From contig CM034312.1 in the NCBI GenBank assembly GCA_019925795.1, forward strand, positions 28,485,914 to 28,549,913: a DNA stretch of 64,000 nt. Direction: 5' to 3'. Of the stretch, positions 23,040-35,615 are shown piece by piece. Origin of the DNA: Dendrobium chrysotoxum (lineage: Eukaryota > Streptophyta > Magnoliopsida > Asparagales > Orchidaceae). The notes beneath the pieces are model-generated. The model did not search any database, was not told the origin of the DNA, and worked only from the letters and a program-made list of their open reading frames with translations. Each line of letters starts with the position of its first letter. The stretch's first letter is position 1. The position numbers and the translations under genes are program-made.

Positions 23040-23925
23040 CTCACTGATCACCAATGATCTAATCTTCTTTGCAAGACTATGCTAGAAAGTAATACTTAGT
23101 GTAACACTGAGGTAGTTTATACTTCGATTCAAAATATCCTAAAATATTTTATAGGATATGTTACTAATAATAGAGATCAGATGCGATCTCTATGATAAAA
23201 ACTTAGATGTCCAACATTAACCCATTTCGTTGGTAGAAGAATCTATTTCTTGCTAGGTTTATGAATCTTCGACATGCTAGCAACGATTATTGGAAGCAAA
23301 AATTTGTTAAATAATTACCTTTAACCTTTTGCTGAAAATGACAAATGAAATCTTTGCGATAATACAAGAAACTTTTCTTTTGACTATCTTACCTTTGGTA
23401 ATATTATTAACCGGTGTATTAAAACTGGCATTGTTCCCTACAATGATATTAAAATGAATCAATTCATAAAGAATGAATTTTTGAGAAAAAATATCTTGGA
23501 GCAATTTGTAAACAATTTGTTTGTAATATTCCATCATCCTCAGAGAAAATTCTCAAACATTAAAAAAAAACTAAATTTCAGGAATATCACGATGATGAAA
23601 AATATCACAAGCAAAAGAAATACTCCCACAAGTATTTTAAAAGAAAATCTCACAAAAACCTGAGTGAAAAGAAACCTAATAAAAAAGTTCGGTGTCTCAA
23701 ATGTGACAAAGTTGGCTGTTACACAAATCGTTGCACCACTAAAAATAAACCTTGTGAGTTAAAAATCAATGCAGATTGAAAGTCTACCCTTATAAAAATT
23801 TTTCTTACTTCTTACTTTGAATCCTCTGAAGAGTCTACCCTTTATTACTCTTCAAGTTTAGACTATGACATTCAAGAAAGCTCTGGTATAATAATGACTC
23901 GTACTGATTACAGAGAGGAAGGATT
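23040..23925 (+). pseudogene. Pararetrovirus coat-protein / zinc-finger remnant (plus copy)
   Basis: The plus-strand frames match the minus-strand coat protein at 25925-26855, including LTFGNIINRCIK (about 23390) and the CCHC zinc finger near 23690, here CLKCDKVGCYTNRC with the histidine replaced by cysteine. An acidic, serine-rich stretch follows. Several stops and frame changes make it non-coding. At about 23925 it abuts minus-strand RNase H sequence. Confidence 0.65.
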
Positions 23926-24912
23926 TTGTTGTTTGAGAATGCCTCCATAGTCGAGGTCCGATGCATGTGTTTTAACTATTATAAAATAAGAGGGATTTGC
24001 AAGATTAATACAATGAAGATTTTTCAAATGTTTTTTTATTATTTGGACTACTTTGGTGTGAATGTCAGTTCAAGGTGGAAGATTCTTTTTCAGTCATTGA
24101 TATAATGGTGCAACGTCAATAGCTAGATTTTTTTATAAATTAACAACATAATTTAAAGCACCTAAAAATCATTGGAGTTGATAGTTATCCAAATTAATAT
24201 CAAAAAATTTATGAACAAATTCAATATTTCTATTAATAGGGAAAATACAAGCATTATAAATTTTGTGTCCTAAGAAATGTATCTTGTTTTGAAAAAGTTT
24301 AATTTTTTGTTCTGAAATAATTAAATCATTTTTCTGAGCAAGCAATTATATACTCTTAAATATTTAAAATGTTACTTAATAGATTTATAGAAAATTAGAA
24401 CATCCTCAATATAGATAAGTATATAATCAGAATAATGATTACAAATATCATTCATAATTTTTTGAAATTCTAAATGAGTACTTTTTAAACCAAATGGCAT
24501 CACATGTAATGCATAATGTCCAAATGGAACTGTAAATGCTATTTTGCATCGATCATATTTTTGGGTCTGAATTTGCCAATAACCTGACTTTAAAATGAAT
24601 TTAGAAAAAATGAGAGCATTTTGTTAAACAATTTAAAAGATCGATTATTGAAGATTGGATATCTAATCCATTTTAAAACTTTATTGAGTGGTTTGTAGTT
24701 AATAAACAAGCGAGGTTTATTTCGCCTTTTTCAACATCATTCATAACATAAAATGCAATGTAACCCCAAGGTGACAAAGATTTTCTAATAAGTGATTTTT
24801 GTAAGAGATCTGAAATTTCATTTTGACAAATTTTTAGATAATCTTTATTCATTTGTGAAGTCCGAGCCTTTGTAGGGATTTGATTTTCGTCTAACCCGTC
24901 TATGTAGGGCAA
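23926..24912 (-). pseudogene. Pararetrovirus RT and RNase H start
   Basis: The minus strand shows the N-terminal RT segment (ISDLLQKSLIRKSLSPWGYI) at 24673-24912. Further on are decayed blocks including the catalytic region near 24410, where the YIDD-type motif reads YIED, and KIHFLGHKIYNACIFPI. Stops and frameshifts are frequent. The fragment runs into the start of RNase H and stops at about 23926, where the plus-strand coat-protein copy begins. Confidence 0.7.
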
Positions 24913-25041
24913 AGCAACACAATGAATTTTATGATTCCAAAAATTGATTGGATTATCATCACATATTTTTGAAATAAATTCTTGATGAAGCTTAAATATG
25001 TTTTTCGGTAATAGGTGGTGATTTGATTTTAAGGATTTGCT

Positions 25042-25560
25042 TCATATTAATTTCTTTTTTAAGAAATTAACATGAAATTTTTTTTGATGAATTTTATTTA
25101 TTTCATTTAGGACCATTTCTTTAGGATCAGATATAAAAGAAAATTTAAAAGGTGGATTAAAATGATTAGAAATTATATCAATCGTAATATTAGTAACCTC
25201 AAGTAAAAAATGGGTACCAAGGATAATATTCTGTGATAAATTCTTGACAAGTAGAAAATAAGTGGGAATACAAAATATATCATAATAGATGGCAGCATTA
25301 GTCAGTTTGTATTCTATCTGCATATGATCACCACTTGCTAACGTTAATTGTTGAGTTGTTTTCTCAAAATATTTAGAAGGAATAATGCTTTTTTGAATGC
25401 AATTCATATCGGCTCCACTATCAGTAAGAGTAGCCAAATTAAAGATAACTTGTGATTGATTGATAATCCAATTTATGGTAATAAACCATTTTTGTAAAAT
25501 AGCTCTCTGCGAAGATCCTATTGTAGGAAGATTAGGATCAAGAGGGTCAATTAGGTTTTC
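25042..25560 (-). pseudogene. Pararetrovirus aspartic protease region
   Basis: The 131-codon open frame 25042-25437 begins ATLTDSGADMNCIQKSIIPS, with the DSGAD active-site motif of badnavirus-like proteases, and includes NIILGTHFLL, the second conserved protease segment. It lies between the coiled-coil copy and RT in the usual order. The upstream part (25437-25560) is in other frames. Confidence 0.75.
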
Positions 25561-25599
25561 ACAGTTTTGTGGTGGAAGAGATTCATAAAGATTAACAGC

Positions 25600-26855
25600 T
25601 TTCTAATTCTAGATTGCTAACACGATTAGAAAAAATATTTTGTTCATCCTTGAGAAGGCAAACTTCATCTTGAAGACGATTGATTTTGTATTTAAGATTA
25701 GCAATGGAAGTTTAACTTGATTATGCTTCAGCTTTAGAGCTCACTCTTTTATAAACTTCTTTCATAGAGTAGATGGGATAATCTTGAGTAGGAGAGAGAG
25801 ATTTTTCTCTCTCTTCTCTTACAAGGCAAATCATCTTATCTTGAGTTTTAGGATCCGAGACTTGGCTAAGAATTTTTATAATTTGATCTTTTTGATCATC
25901 CATGAAGGTATAAATCCTAGACATTTCGACAATGGATTTGCAATAGTCTTAATTCTTACAAGGGTTATAATAAGACTTTGGGTGAGTAACAGCTTGATTG
26001 TCAGAGTCTAAACTGGAAGAGTAATAAAGGGAAGACTCTTCAGAGGATTCAGAGTCATAAGAAGAATTTTCATACGGGGTAGACTTTAAATCCACATTGA
26101 TTTTTAACTCATTAAGTTTTTTTTTAGTGGTGCAATGATTTGAGTAATGACCAATTTTGCCACATTTGAAACAACAAACTTCTTTTATATCGGGTTTCTT
26201 TTCACTCAGGTTTTTGTGAGATTTTCTTTTAAAATACTTCTTGGGGTATTTCTTTTTCTGTGATATCTTACATCATTGTGATATTCCCGAAATTTAGTCT
26301 TTTTATGTTTGAGAATTTTCTTCGAGGATGATAGAATATTACAAGCATATTATTTATAAAATGATCCAAGTTGTTATTTTCTCAAGAATTCGTTCTTTAC
26401 GAATATGTTGATTCATTTTAATATTTTTTTTATTCATTTTAATATCGTTGTAGAGATCAATACCACTTTTAATACAGTGGTTAATAATATTACCAAAGGT
26501 AAAATAATAAAAAAAAAATCTTGTATTATCTCCATTTGATATTTTCAGCAAAGGTTGAAGGTAATCATTTGATAAATTTTAGCTTCGTATAATCACTGCT
26601 AGCATTTGGAAGATTCATAATCCTAGCAAGGAATACATCCTTATACCAACGAAAATGAGTTGATGTTGGACATCTAAGTTTTTGTAATGGAAATCGCATC
26701 TGATCACTACTATTAGTAATATATCTTATAAAATGTTCAAGGATATTTTGAATCAATGTATAAACTGCCTCAATGTCACACTGAGTATTATCTTCTAGCT
26801 TAGTATTGCTAAGAAGATTAGATCATTGGTGATCAGTGAGATAATTATCCCACCA
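25600..26855 (-). pseudogene. Pararetrovirus coat protein, zinc finger and coiled coil (central copy)
   Basis: In minus order this carries a coat-protein core (LRCPTSTHFRWYKDVFLARI at 26565-26756 and FGNIINHCIKSGIDLYNDIK at 26354-26551), an intact CCHC knuckle CFKCGKIGHYSNHC near 26150-26190, an acidic serine-rich segment, and the coiled-coil region at 25600-25924. This is the badnavirus-type order leading into protease and RT. Stops occur between the blocks, so it is a dead copy. Confidence 0.75.
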
Positions 26856-27920
26856 TGCTTATCGAAATGTCCGGGCTTTATACCCTCACGAATGGTCAAA
26901 AAGATAAATTATCAAAATTCTTAGTCAAATCTCGGGTCCTTAAACTTGAGACAAAATTATTTGCCTTTTAGAAGAAGAGAGAGAAAAATCTTGCTCTCCT
27001 ACTCAAGATTATCCCTTCTATTTTATGAAAAAATTTTATAAAAGAATGAGCTCTAAAGCTGAAGCTCAATCTAATAAAACATCCATTGCCAATCTTAAAT
27101 TCGAAATCAATCATCTTCAAGATGAAGTTCACCTTCTCAAGGATGAACAAAATGATTTGTCTAATTGTGTTATCAATCTAGAATTAGACAAATCTACTAA
27201 TCTTTAAGAATCCTCCACCATAGTTTGACATTTATACCAAGGCAAACCAAATAATAAAAAAACATGTAAAAAATCTTCCTTATATTAATCTTGTAAATCC
27301 CTCTAATTTTAAAATTGTCAAAACAGATGAATCAAGCCTCAGCTTCGAAGGCATTCTCAAACAATAAAATCATTCCTCTCAAAAGGAAGAATGGGTAAGG
27401 ATTACATTAGGTAAATGAAATTATGCTCAATTTAAATATTCAACGATTAAAAAGGTATAGTTAAATCCATCATGAAATTTCAAGCCAATTTATTAAATAC
27501 TACTTTCCTTTTATGCATTGAATGTAGTGTAGCCATGTTTATTATTGAAAACGATGATAAAAATCTTGCTGCTAAACATATCTTTGCTCACTGGCAAGCT
27601 CAGTTATCTATTTTTTATTTTGAAATTGAATGTATTAAAGATAGTTTAAAAAAATTTACCTAACTTCTTAACCTGAGAATATTTGCAGGGATCCTCCAGA
27701 TAATCAGGGTGGATCACACAAGAATCGAGGCAATTTGCCTCAACCCAATAGAGACACCATCTCTCTCCCTAATCAAGGCTTTGTCCCCTTATACTCGTAA
27801 CATTTTTCCTTGTGGAGAATGTTTCTCTCATAGTAGAGGAAGAGGAAAATCCTCCTCTTCATAAATGATTCCTCTTAAATCTTACCTCTATGAGGCCAAT
27901 TTGCCCACATGTAGTGAGAT
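26856..27920 (+). pseudogene. Pararetrovirus right arm: coiled coil, RNase H, tail
   Basis: The plus strand carries the coiled-coil region (open at 27025-27207), then the end of RT and RNase H (KNLAAKHIFAHWQAQLSIFY at about 27472-27663), then the beginning of the unassigned downstream ORF to about 27920. This is the same order, with the same missing coat-protease-RT block, as the left arm on the minus strand. Similarity ends near the motif for 'gattcctcttaaatcttacc'. Confidence 0.65.
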
Positions 27921-28479
27921 CAAGACTTATTGTTGTTATTATTATAATATTTTACAAACAAACAAATAAAATCAAAATACAAAATGCTTAACTGGCACTA
28001 TATTTAAAATACAAATGCATCCTAAATACTTAAACACCAAGTAGAATCAAACCATGCTACATAATTTTATTTTGAGTAATTGTTTAATAATACATACGAT
28101 TGATAAAATGTGTTGAAACATGAATTTTTTACTTATTTTTCAACAACAAAAAGATTGATAAGTCATCATTACTAACTAAATCTTCACTACGAAAAAATAA
28201 TATATCAAATTTCATTAAAATTATAGATAATTATACATCAATCAAATAAAAAACAGTTTAGATGATGAGAAATATTTAAATAATCAATTTTAACAATTTC
28301 TGATTAACTATTTCAATTGAAATTTATGAATAATCTAAAAAGGCATCAAGAATTTGGTTTCAACAAATTTTGTAATGACACCTTTCGTGTGGGCCATTAT
28401 AATACAATCAAAGCAATTATTTTAATATTATTATATTTGCAATTTTTAAAAAAAATCTAACAACCACTATATATATAGA
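27921..28479. other. AT-rich stretch without recognised genes
   Basis: I saw no coding or repeat signal beyond general AT-richness. Confidence 0.5.
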
Positions 28480-29790
28480 TACAACAACAATAATATCAAA
28501 CCTTTATCCCACTACGTGGGGTCGGCTACATGAATCCTTTTTCTCAGGTGTGTCATGTTAAGAGTCAAATTCTCATTTAAATCTAATACAAAAAGATCAT
28601 TTCTAATATATTCTAACCAAGTCTTTTTAGGTCTACCTCTACCTTTTTTAACATAGGCCAAATCTAATACATTTACTCTCCTAACAGGGTCATCAAAAGG
28701 CTGACATTTTATATGACCAAACCATCTAAGACGACTCTCTCTAATCTTATCTATCACTAGAACTACTCCATCCTTTTCCTGAATATGTTCGTTTCGCATC
28801 CTATCTCTAAGGGGCTATTTGACAGTAGGATTTAGGCCGGATTTGAGGCGGACTTGAGCGAAATCCAACCAAACGGCCTAAAATGCAAAACCAAATCTCA
28901 CGGTAATTGAAAGCCGCGGTAGACGAAAAATTCCTCATTTTCGTGATAAATCCCGAATTTCTGAAATCCTCTTGTTCGGTGGATTTATAGGATTTGGCCG
29001 AAGAAGCGCGCGAAAGGGACACAACAAGTGAGCTCCCGTTGGAGCAAATTCGAACAGCGACGAAGAAGAGAAGGGAAAAGCTAAACCTAGACTCATATAA
29101 GTTATTATTATTGGATAACTTAATTAATATAATTTAAAAAATTAATAATTAAGTGGAACTAATTAAAAATATTTAAATAATTAATTAAATTATTAATAAA
29201 ATTATTAGTTAAATACTTCATTATTTTAAAATAATTAATATGATTAAATATGATTTTAAATAAAAAATTTATTATAAAATATTATAAATGATAATTAAAT
29301 AATTAATTAGTATTAATAAAATTTTGTTGTATTTTATTTAAACTTCTTTGTTGTATTTTAATTATCCTAGAAATACATATTAAATCTCTTAACCACTTTA
29401 AATCCTGAACTGAATAGCCAAACAGTCACATAGGATTTAACAGGAATGTTACCAAACAGTTTTCAGGATTTATAAAATCCTGGGTGCTACCAAACAGCTC
29501 TTAAGATTAAATCCACTCATCCACCTGAGCATCCTCCTCTCAGAAACACTTAACTTAATATTATGCTTCTCTTTTAATAGTCAACATTCTGCGCCATAAA
29601 GTATTGCTGGTCTTACCACAATCTTATAAAATTTTCCCTTAAGATTGAGTGGTACTTTTCTATCACACAACAAACCCGAAGCATTCCTCCACTTCAACCA
29701 TCCAACTTGAATTCTACTAATAATATCCCCATCTATTTCACCATCACTCCAAACAATAGATCCAAAATATCTAAAACGAGTGCACTTATA
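28480..29790 (-). mobile_element. RTE LINE 3' fragment, split by a MITE
   Basis: The minus strand encodes the RTE C-terminal region: RFRYFGSIVWSDGEIDGDII and GWLKWRNASGLLCDRKVPL (right part), then SRLRWFGHIKCQPFDDPVRR and GRGRPKKTWLEYIRNDL (left part, open at 28512-28799). It ends at a CAACAACAA tail near 28480. The 5' end is truncated near 29785. A MITE at 28811-29501 separates the two parts. A target duplication is not clear. Confidence 0.85.
28811..29501. mobile_element. PIF/Harbinger-type MITE inserted in the LINE
   Basis: The element starts GGGGCTATTTGACAGTAGGA and ends CCAAACAGCTCT with TAA on both sides (28808-28810 and 29502-29504). Removing it restores the LINE sequence found at 63.9 kb, 'tctctaag(a)gtaaatcc'. 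It is 691 bp, AT-rich in the middle, and has no transposase. Confidence 0.8.
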
Positions 29791-29937
29791 TGACTGCAAG
29801 CAAGCTAAACAAATAATTTCATTTTCAGAAAAAGATAAAACTTCTACATAAATTTCTAGTGGTCGAAAATAAAAGCCCATTTCAAATTCACATGATGTTA
29901 AAAGGATCTGCAACCTAATAATTAAAGAAGAATGCAA

Positions 29938-30405
29938 TTTTTATACTAAGTATAATTTCACATAATTTATAATTACTCCTTTTTGTTCCCTCGTCAACAA
30001 CATTGGCCTTCTATCATTTTGTACAATCAATAAAATTTGCTACATTTTACATCATAGTCGCTAGTTTGCCAAACAGATTCCAAAACTTGAAAAAGGAAAA
30101 AAAATAATAACTAAAAGCCCAAAGTTCCCATCTTTGCAGTGCAGCGGATATAATGAATTATTCAAAGCTCTAAAACACAACTTATGATCAGTAGCAGCTT
30201 ATCTGAACATGTTACCTGTCTACGTTATAGATAGATACTCTGCTTTAGAAGAGCCAGACAAGGACCAGCCCTGCTGCAACATGGGAGTTGAATAATGCTT
30301 TGTCTTGCTAAACTGATCATGCTGTAGACCAATTTTATGAAACATTTTAACGAGCCAGAAAATATTGAAAGAATTTGAGATGAGAGATCACAATTTTAAC
30401 GTCTC
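29938..30405. other. Stretch without recognised genes
   Basis: No supported feature was seen. Confidence 0.4.
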
Positions 30406-31100
30406 TTATTCAGTTGAGGTGTTGGGCTCAAGTTGTGGAACTATAGCAGAAGAAAGTTCTAACCGCGAAACACGAACAGCTCCAATGAGCCGTTCGGGGA
30501 GCTCCTCATAAGTGTTTGCCTGTTTCAGACAATTTTAGAATGAGCAGAAGGCAGAGAAGGTTTTGTAGAAAACTGCAGCAGTACTTAAATGGAATGAGAG
30601 GATCTAAAGCACTAAGCAATTTTTTTAATTGACAGACATAAGCAGAAGATTAAAGCAGCAGACTGAAGCTTGGATACACAACGGGAAAGAAATAACAATG
30701 TAACTTAAATAGCGTGGTGCTTACTTTCAGTAAGTCTCTTCAATATAATACAAATGTGTTGGAAAACCCAAAAAAGGGGATACCACGAAGTGCAAGAAAA
30801 CTTCCCAGATATTTTAAAAATTGGCACAAATTTATTCTCTTGCTTTATAACTACAAATTCCTTTCTCAAGAAATAGATATAATAAACTCTACTAACAAGG
30901 GAACCAAATAAGAGCATAAGTTCTGGCAGTATCCACGCATCACTGGCAACATGACGAGAATTACTGTAGGAGGCAGTTTTGTGATAACGGCGAGATGGGT
31001 AAGCGAGTGAGAAACCACAGCCAGTCTCATTCTCCTTTCTTATTATCTTCTTGATCTCCTCTGTTCTCATCAGTATAGCCCTCCCTTTCTTCACCTCCAT
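30406..31100 (-). CDS. Exons of an unidentified plant gene
   Basis: An exon-like block at 30406-30519 encodes NTYEELPERLIGAVRVSRLE and ends EPNTSTEstop. It has a GTTTCAG acceptor and spans exactly 38 codons including the stop. Upstream, from an ATG at 31100, lies MEVKKGRAILMRTEEIKKII, then GCGFSLAYPSRRYHK and SDAWILPELM. Both blocks have non-random composition unlike the AT-rich surroundings. Direct splicing at the visible GTTCCC donor does not keep the frame, so either an exon between them was missed or the gene is damaged. I do not recognise the family. Confidence 0.4.
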
Positions 31101-33371
31101 CGCAAGACTGTCTTCTTCATCATTTCTAGAATTTGAGTCACAAATGCAGTATTTCTTTTTGCGGTGATCAGCATGCCATTACAGCCGCACTGACACACTG
31201 CCCTTATAATCTCCAATTTCACTTCCAAGCCATATCAGCGTGGTACTTTTTATTGTTCTCAATTTTTTAGTTGATCGGCAAATTTGTCAATAGTTTGTTG
31301 AGTATAATATATTATTGATAAATTTAGTTAAATTAAAGAATAGTTGTGTTGTTGAATTGCTACAGGATGAAATTAAGGTAATGATGAAAAAATTAAGGTA
31401 ATGATCAAATTTAGTAAAATTAAGGTACTTAACCTAAATTATTCAACTTCGGGGTTTTTATCCATAATTGTTTAGATTTAGGTAATTTGTATTAAAATTA
31501 TGAAATTCAAAAAAACATGCGATAAATTTAATTCCTTATTTTTTATATATTTTAAAGTACCATCAAATTTATTTGATAACATTGGTAGAACAAGGGATGG
31601 GTGAGGGGAATAGTCATCACACCTAAATTTGGAGAAAATCTTATTATACATTACATTAAAAATTTCACCACCCCATAGTTAAATGCATAATTGTTAATAT
31701 CTATCATATTTTTAGACTAATTATCAATTATATATATTTTTCATAATATTAGTCTATTTATCATATTTTAATTATATATAAATATTGTACTTACATCAAT
31801 AAATATAAGTATGAGCAAGTTTAATTATAAGCAAATAAACTATCTCAACAAGTTTGTAAACCCAGGTCAAGGTCTAAGGAAGACATTTATGGGTAGAGGC
31901 CATGTAGCAGGGGTCTTCCTAGAAGATTGTGACGGTCAAGCACACGTTAACAGGTGCTTAGCGATTTCGGACGAGTACATGTGTCAAGCTAGGAGGATAG
32001 TAGATGCCACATGTTGGAGCCTGAATGGCTGGCCAGTTTGACAAAGGGGCAGTCATGCTCAGCTCATAACAAACGACCAAAGCAGGACATTGAATGGGAC
32101 CACATGAATAGTAACATGTTGCCGTCAGATTTTAATGATGAATTCCACAAGTCGATCATGCGCTACATATAGGCAATAATAGTTAAATGTAATAGATTAT
32201 TATAAACTAAAGCTAAGCAAACTTCTAAGTTCTAAAGTCACAAGGTTGGAGACCTTGCTGTTAGTGCCGATCAGACAAAGAAAGACAAGCAAACTCGTGA
32301 CAATCAGACAAAGAACTGGCTAGCAAGCTGAGGCAGGTGGGACAAAGGTTGTCTGACAAGTTGGTTCCAAGTTCCAACTAGAAAATTGACGAATTAGAAG
32401 GCCAAAGGCAATTAGGAGGGATCCGAATATGCATATCAAGTTGTACATTTCCCAAACAAGCCAGAAAACACAATATGATTATATCTGAGAAAACCCAGTA
32501 ACATGGCGAACATAGCCTAGCCCTGTCATCATGATCGGGATTAAATGTAAAAACAAGACATTACACTTTCCCTCATATTTTCAATTTATAAATAAACGTA
32601 CAGAATGAAGAGCACATGCATCATTTTTTATTTCCAATCCAAGTTTTCAAGTCATCCGACCAACAAATCCTTAGGCTGCATGCAATTAACTCCTAAGGAA
32701 ACGGAGTCCAAGAGGAAGGGCAACAATAAACTCCTTTTGATAATGAGGACTAAGAAGGCCAAAGCCCATAGTTTTTCAAAATGATGGTTCTGCCTACTAT
32801 GATTCAACAGGGACATCGATGGTGGTCCCAGAGATGGGAGCGACAATGACGAAGTCCATGAAGGCTTCTACGATTTTGAAGGATCTGATTTCCCCAACGG
32901 TAGAGGCACCAATGATGCAGTCTCAGAACCTAGAAATGGAACAACAAGAATTGAGTCATGGGCAACAACGGCAGAGACCTTCAACAGGTTATGTAAGACT
33001 ATCCTCAAAGACCTATTTCTATGCTAGTTCATGGATGGGAAGTGAACATCAAGACGTCCAACACGATAGAGACAAAAGTAGGGTAGGTGGTAGCCATATC
33101 AGGATCAAAGATGAACTTAATGTTGAAGAGATTGCCTGAGAGGCTTAAACTAGCATGCTGATGAAGGTCCATCTAGAAACTACCTCGTACAAGAGATGCT
33201 GCAAGACTAACCATCATAAGAAGCTAGGGACTAGCCGATCTCAACAAAGCAGACCGATAAATAAGGGCTCAAGTGTCGGCCGACCTAAAGAAGACCAAGA
33301 GTGAGAATGATAGAAAACAAACATAATTGAAATGGAGAATCTCTTTATAAAATAAAAGTAGTGATACACAA
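31101..33371. other. Mixed intergenic DNA, possibly old repeat
   Basis: AT-rich to about 31800, then more balanced DNA with a 76-codon plus frame at 31811-32041 (includes VFLEDCDGQAHVNRCLAISD) and a 106-codon frame at 32819-33139. Neither has a recognised domain. The base composition resembles decayed retroelement sequence, but I cannot assign it. Confidence 0.35.
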
Positions 33372-33667
33372 CAACAACATCAAGCCTTTATCCCACTATG
33401 TGGGGTCGGCTACATGAATCCTTTTTCTCCATTGTGTCCTATTAAAAGTCAAATTCTCGTTTAAATCTAATAAAGAAAGATCATTTCTAATATTTTCTAA
33501 CCAAGTCTTTTTAGGTCTACCTCTACCTTTCTTAACATAAGTCAAATCTAAGACCTCTACTTTCCTAACCGGGTCATCGGGAGGCCGCCGTTTTACGTGA
33601 CCAAACCATCTAAGGCGACTCTCTTTAATCTTATCTTCCACTGGAGCTACTCCAACCTTTTCACGAA
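33372..33667 (-). mobile_element. RTE LINE 3' fragment
   Basis: The minus strand encodes SRLRWFGHVKRRPPDDPVRK and GRGRPKKTWLENIRNDLSLL ending RIHVADPT. The CAACAACAAC tail begins near 33368. It is cut at about 33667, where the ~95-bp dispersed repeat also seen at 11409 follows. Confidence 0.85.
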
Positions 33668-33673
33668 TATAAT

Positions 33674-33769
33674 GTCATTATTATTCGACAAGTTTTACGC
33701 TGGCTGTCGACTACCTAACGCAACCCTCCACTTTTCTCATCCAGGACTTGGGACCTGGCAACGGCAGTG
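33674..33769 (+). repeat. Short dispersed repeat next to a LINE end
   Basis: This is a close copy of 11409-11498: ATTCGACAAGTTTTACGCTG, GTCGACTACCTAACGCAACC, and 'ctcatccaggacttgggacc'. Both copies lie beside an RTE LINE 3' end. It may be a SINE or a LINE-linked segment; I cannot name it. Confidence 0.6.
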
Positions 33770-35610
33770 TTTAAAAATTAGAATGACCAAGCGGATCTAG
33801 TTAAAAGGACAATGAGGAACTACAGCAAGTTGCTCAGGATCACTAGAAGGAAATAAGGAGTTCAAGCAAACAACCTTATCTGTAGACAATCTTATACAAG
33901 ATTCTCATATTTATTTTGTCAATCAAAAGATGATCAAAAAACACTGGGGGGATTTTGCTATAATGCCAACTATAAAAACCGGATTTGATCAGGTATATAT
34001 CACACTTAGTTCAATTTAGAAGTATCTCAAAATCCCTACTTTCACGAAATTCAACAAAAATAATATCAGTGTTATACTCATTGAAGGGAAGCATGGAGCA
34101 ATTCGATATATAGAACTATAGGTTGATTTGCGAAGGATTTGAAGTTAGGGAATTTAATCTCCTTTAAATAATTTTCCTAAGTCATAAAATGAGTTTACTG
34201 TTTAAAATCTTTTTATTATAGCTAAGTGTAGGAAGTGGGATAGATGGCTAACATGCAATGTTGGGTGGATGGGCAATCAAGTAAATATCCTACCTCAAGA
34301 TCTTTTAATTCATATTTTTTGCCTAAACCGAGCTCAGCTAAGGTGGGAAGGCTTCGGTTTCTTGTGGAGCGAATGAGGGAGATGATAGCTAAAGCAACAG
34401 TTGGTCATGGAGTTGGCCGAAGAAGGTAAGATGCTCGGGTGTGGGACTCGGTTAAGTGCCAGTGTTGGGTTGGTCAGTTGGAGTAGGGAGTGAAGAAAGT
34501 GATTTGACTATTTTGTAAGGGTGAATTTAGGAAGCAGGGAAATGAGGGGAGAAGAATTCAAAGAAGTAGATAGAGGAAATCAGGGAAGGAAGAGAAGAGA
34601 AAGGGAAAAGAGTTTAGAAAGTTAATTGGTGCTTGTAGGTAAAAAATTGTATGAATTGTATTTTTAATCTTTCTGATTTGGTAATGTTCCATTATCGATT
34701 GGGACACTCGTAGAAAAAAAAAAGGGAATTGGTGCCTATAGCCATAGATGTGACGGGAGAATTGGCAGATATGATTATTATGAATCAATTTGGTTGTATG
34801 ATTTGGGTAGAAAATGGTATGGATTCTTAATTTAGGTAATTTAAGGTTGATATAGTTACCTTATATACGCAAGAGAATGCGAGGTGTTCGATTTGGTGAG
34901 TCAGAACGCCGAGGATGTAAGGTATGCAAATATGTTAAATTCAGTAGGCAATTTGACTTTTTTTATGTAAGCATGCATGTATTTTAGTAGTGGTGTAACT
35001 AGTCAGAAGTATAATACATGGTCATTTCATATGTCATTATTTGGGAGATGTGAGTAGATTTTATATGCTACTACATGCAATTTCATTAATTTGAGACATG
35101 TGACTATCCAGTTAAATTCGCTTATACACTGATATGTTATATAACCATATCGATTCACTGGAATATTTATATTTATACATAGTCGAGATACACAACATAT
35201 ATAGGCAAAAGCAAATGAAGATATAAACCTGAGAAAATTTCATGCTAGGTGATAGGCGGGTGGAGGCAGTGCAAACCAGTGGAGACGGTGTTGACTTATA
35301 CATGCGAAAGCTTACGAGCTATGATATGAGGCCTACACGCTATAGAGGCAGTGTGACCTCAAGAGCTTACAGGCTATAAACCTAGGCCTAGAAATCCTAA
35401 CATGATACATCCTTAAGTTTTAAAAAAAGAAAGTTATGAAACGAACATAAATTACAACTATGATTATATATGATGAATGTATGATTTACATATCCTATAA
35501 AAATGAATTTGGCTTATAGTGATGGTATCAACATCATAGAACATACAATTCCATGGGTAATTCACATGAGTCTAGTTCTATCATGTTGCATTTTATATAC
35601 TGCATGCCCT
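33770..35610. other. Intergenic DNA left of the Tat/Ogre element
   Basis: No gene was recognised. A 61-codon plus frame at 34244-34429 has no known domain. Confidence 0.5.
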
Positions 35611-35615
35611 GCATA
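35611..35615. repeat. Target site duplication, left copy (GCATA)
   Basis: GCATA directly precedes the TGTTGACC start of the 5' LTR and matches GCATA at 57523-57527. Confidence 0.9.
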
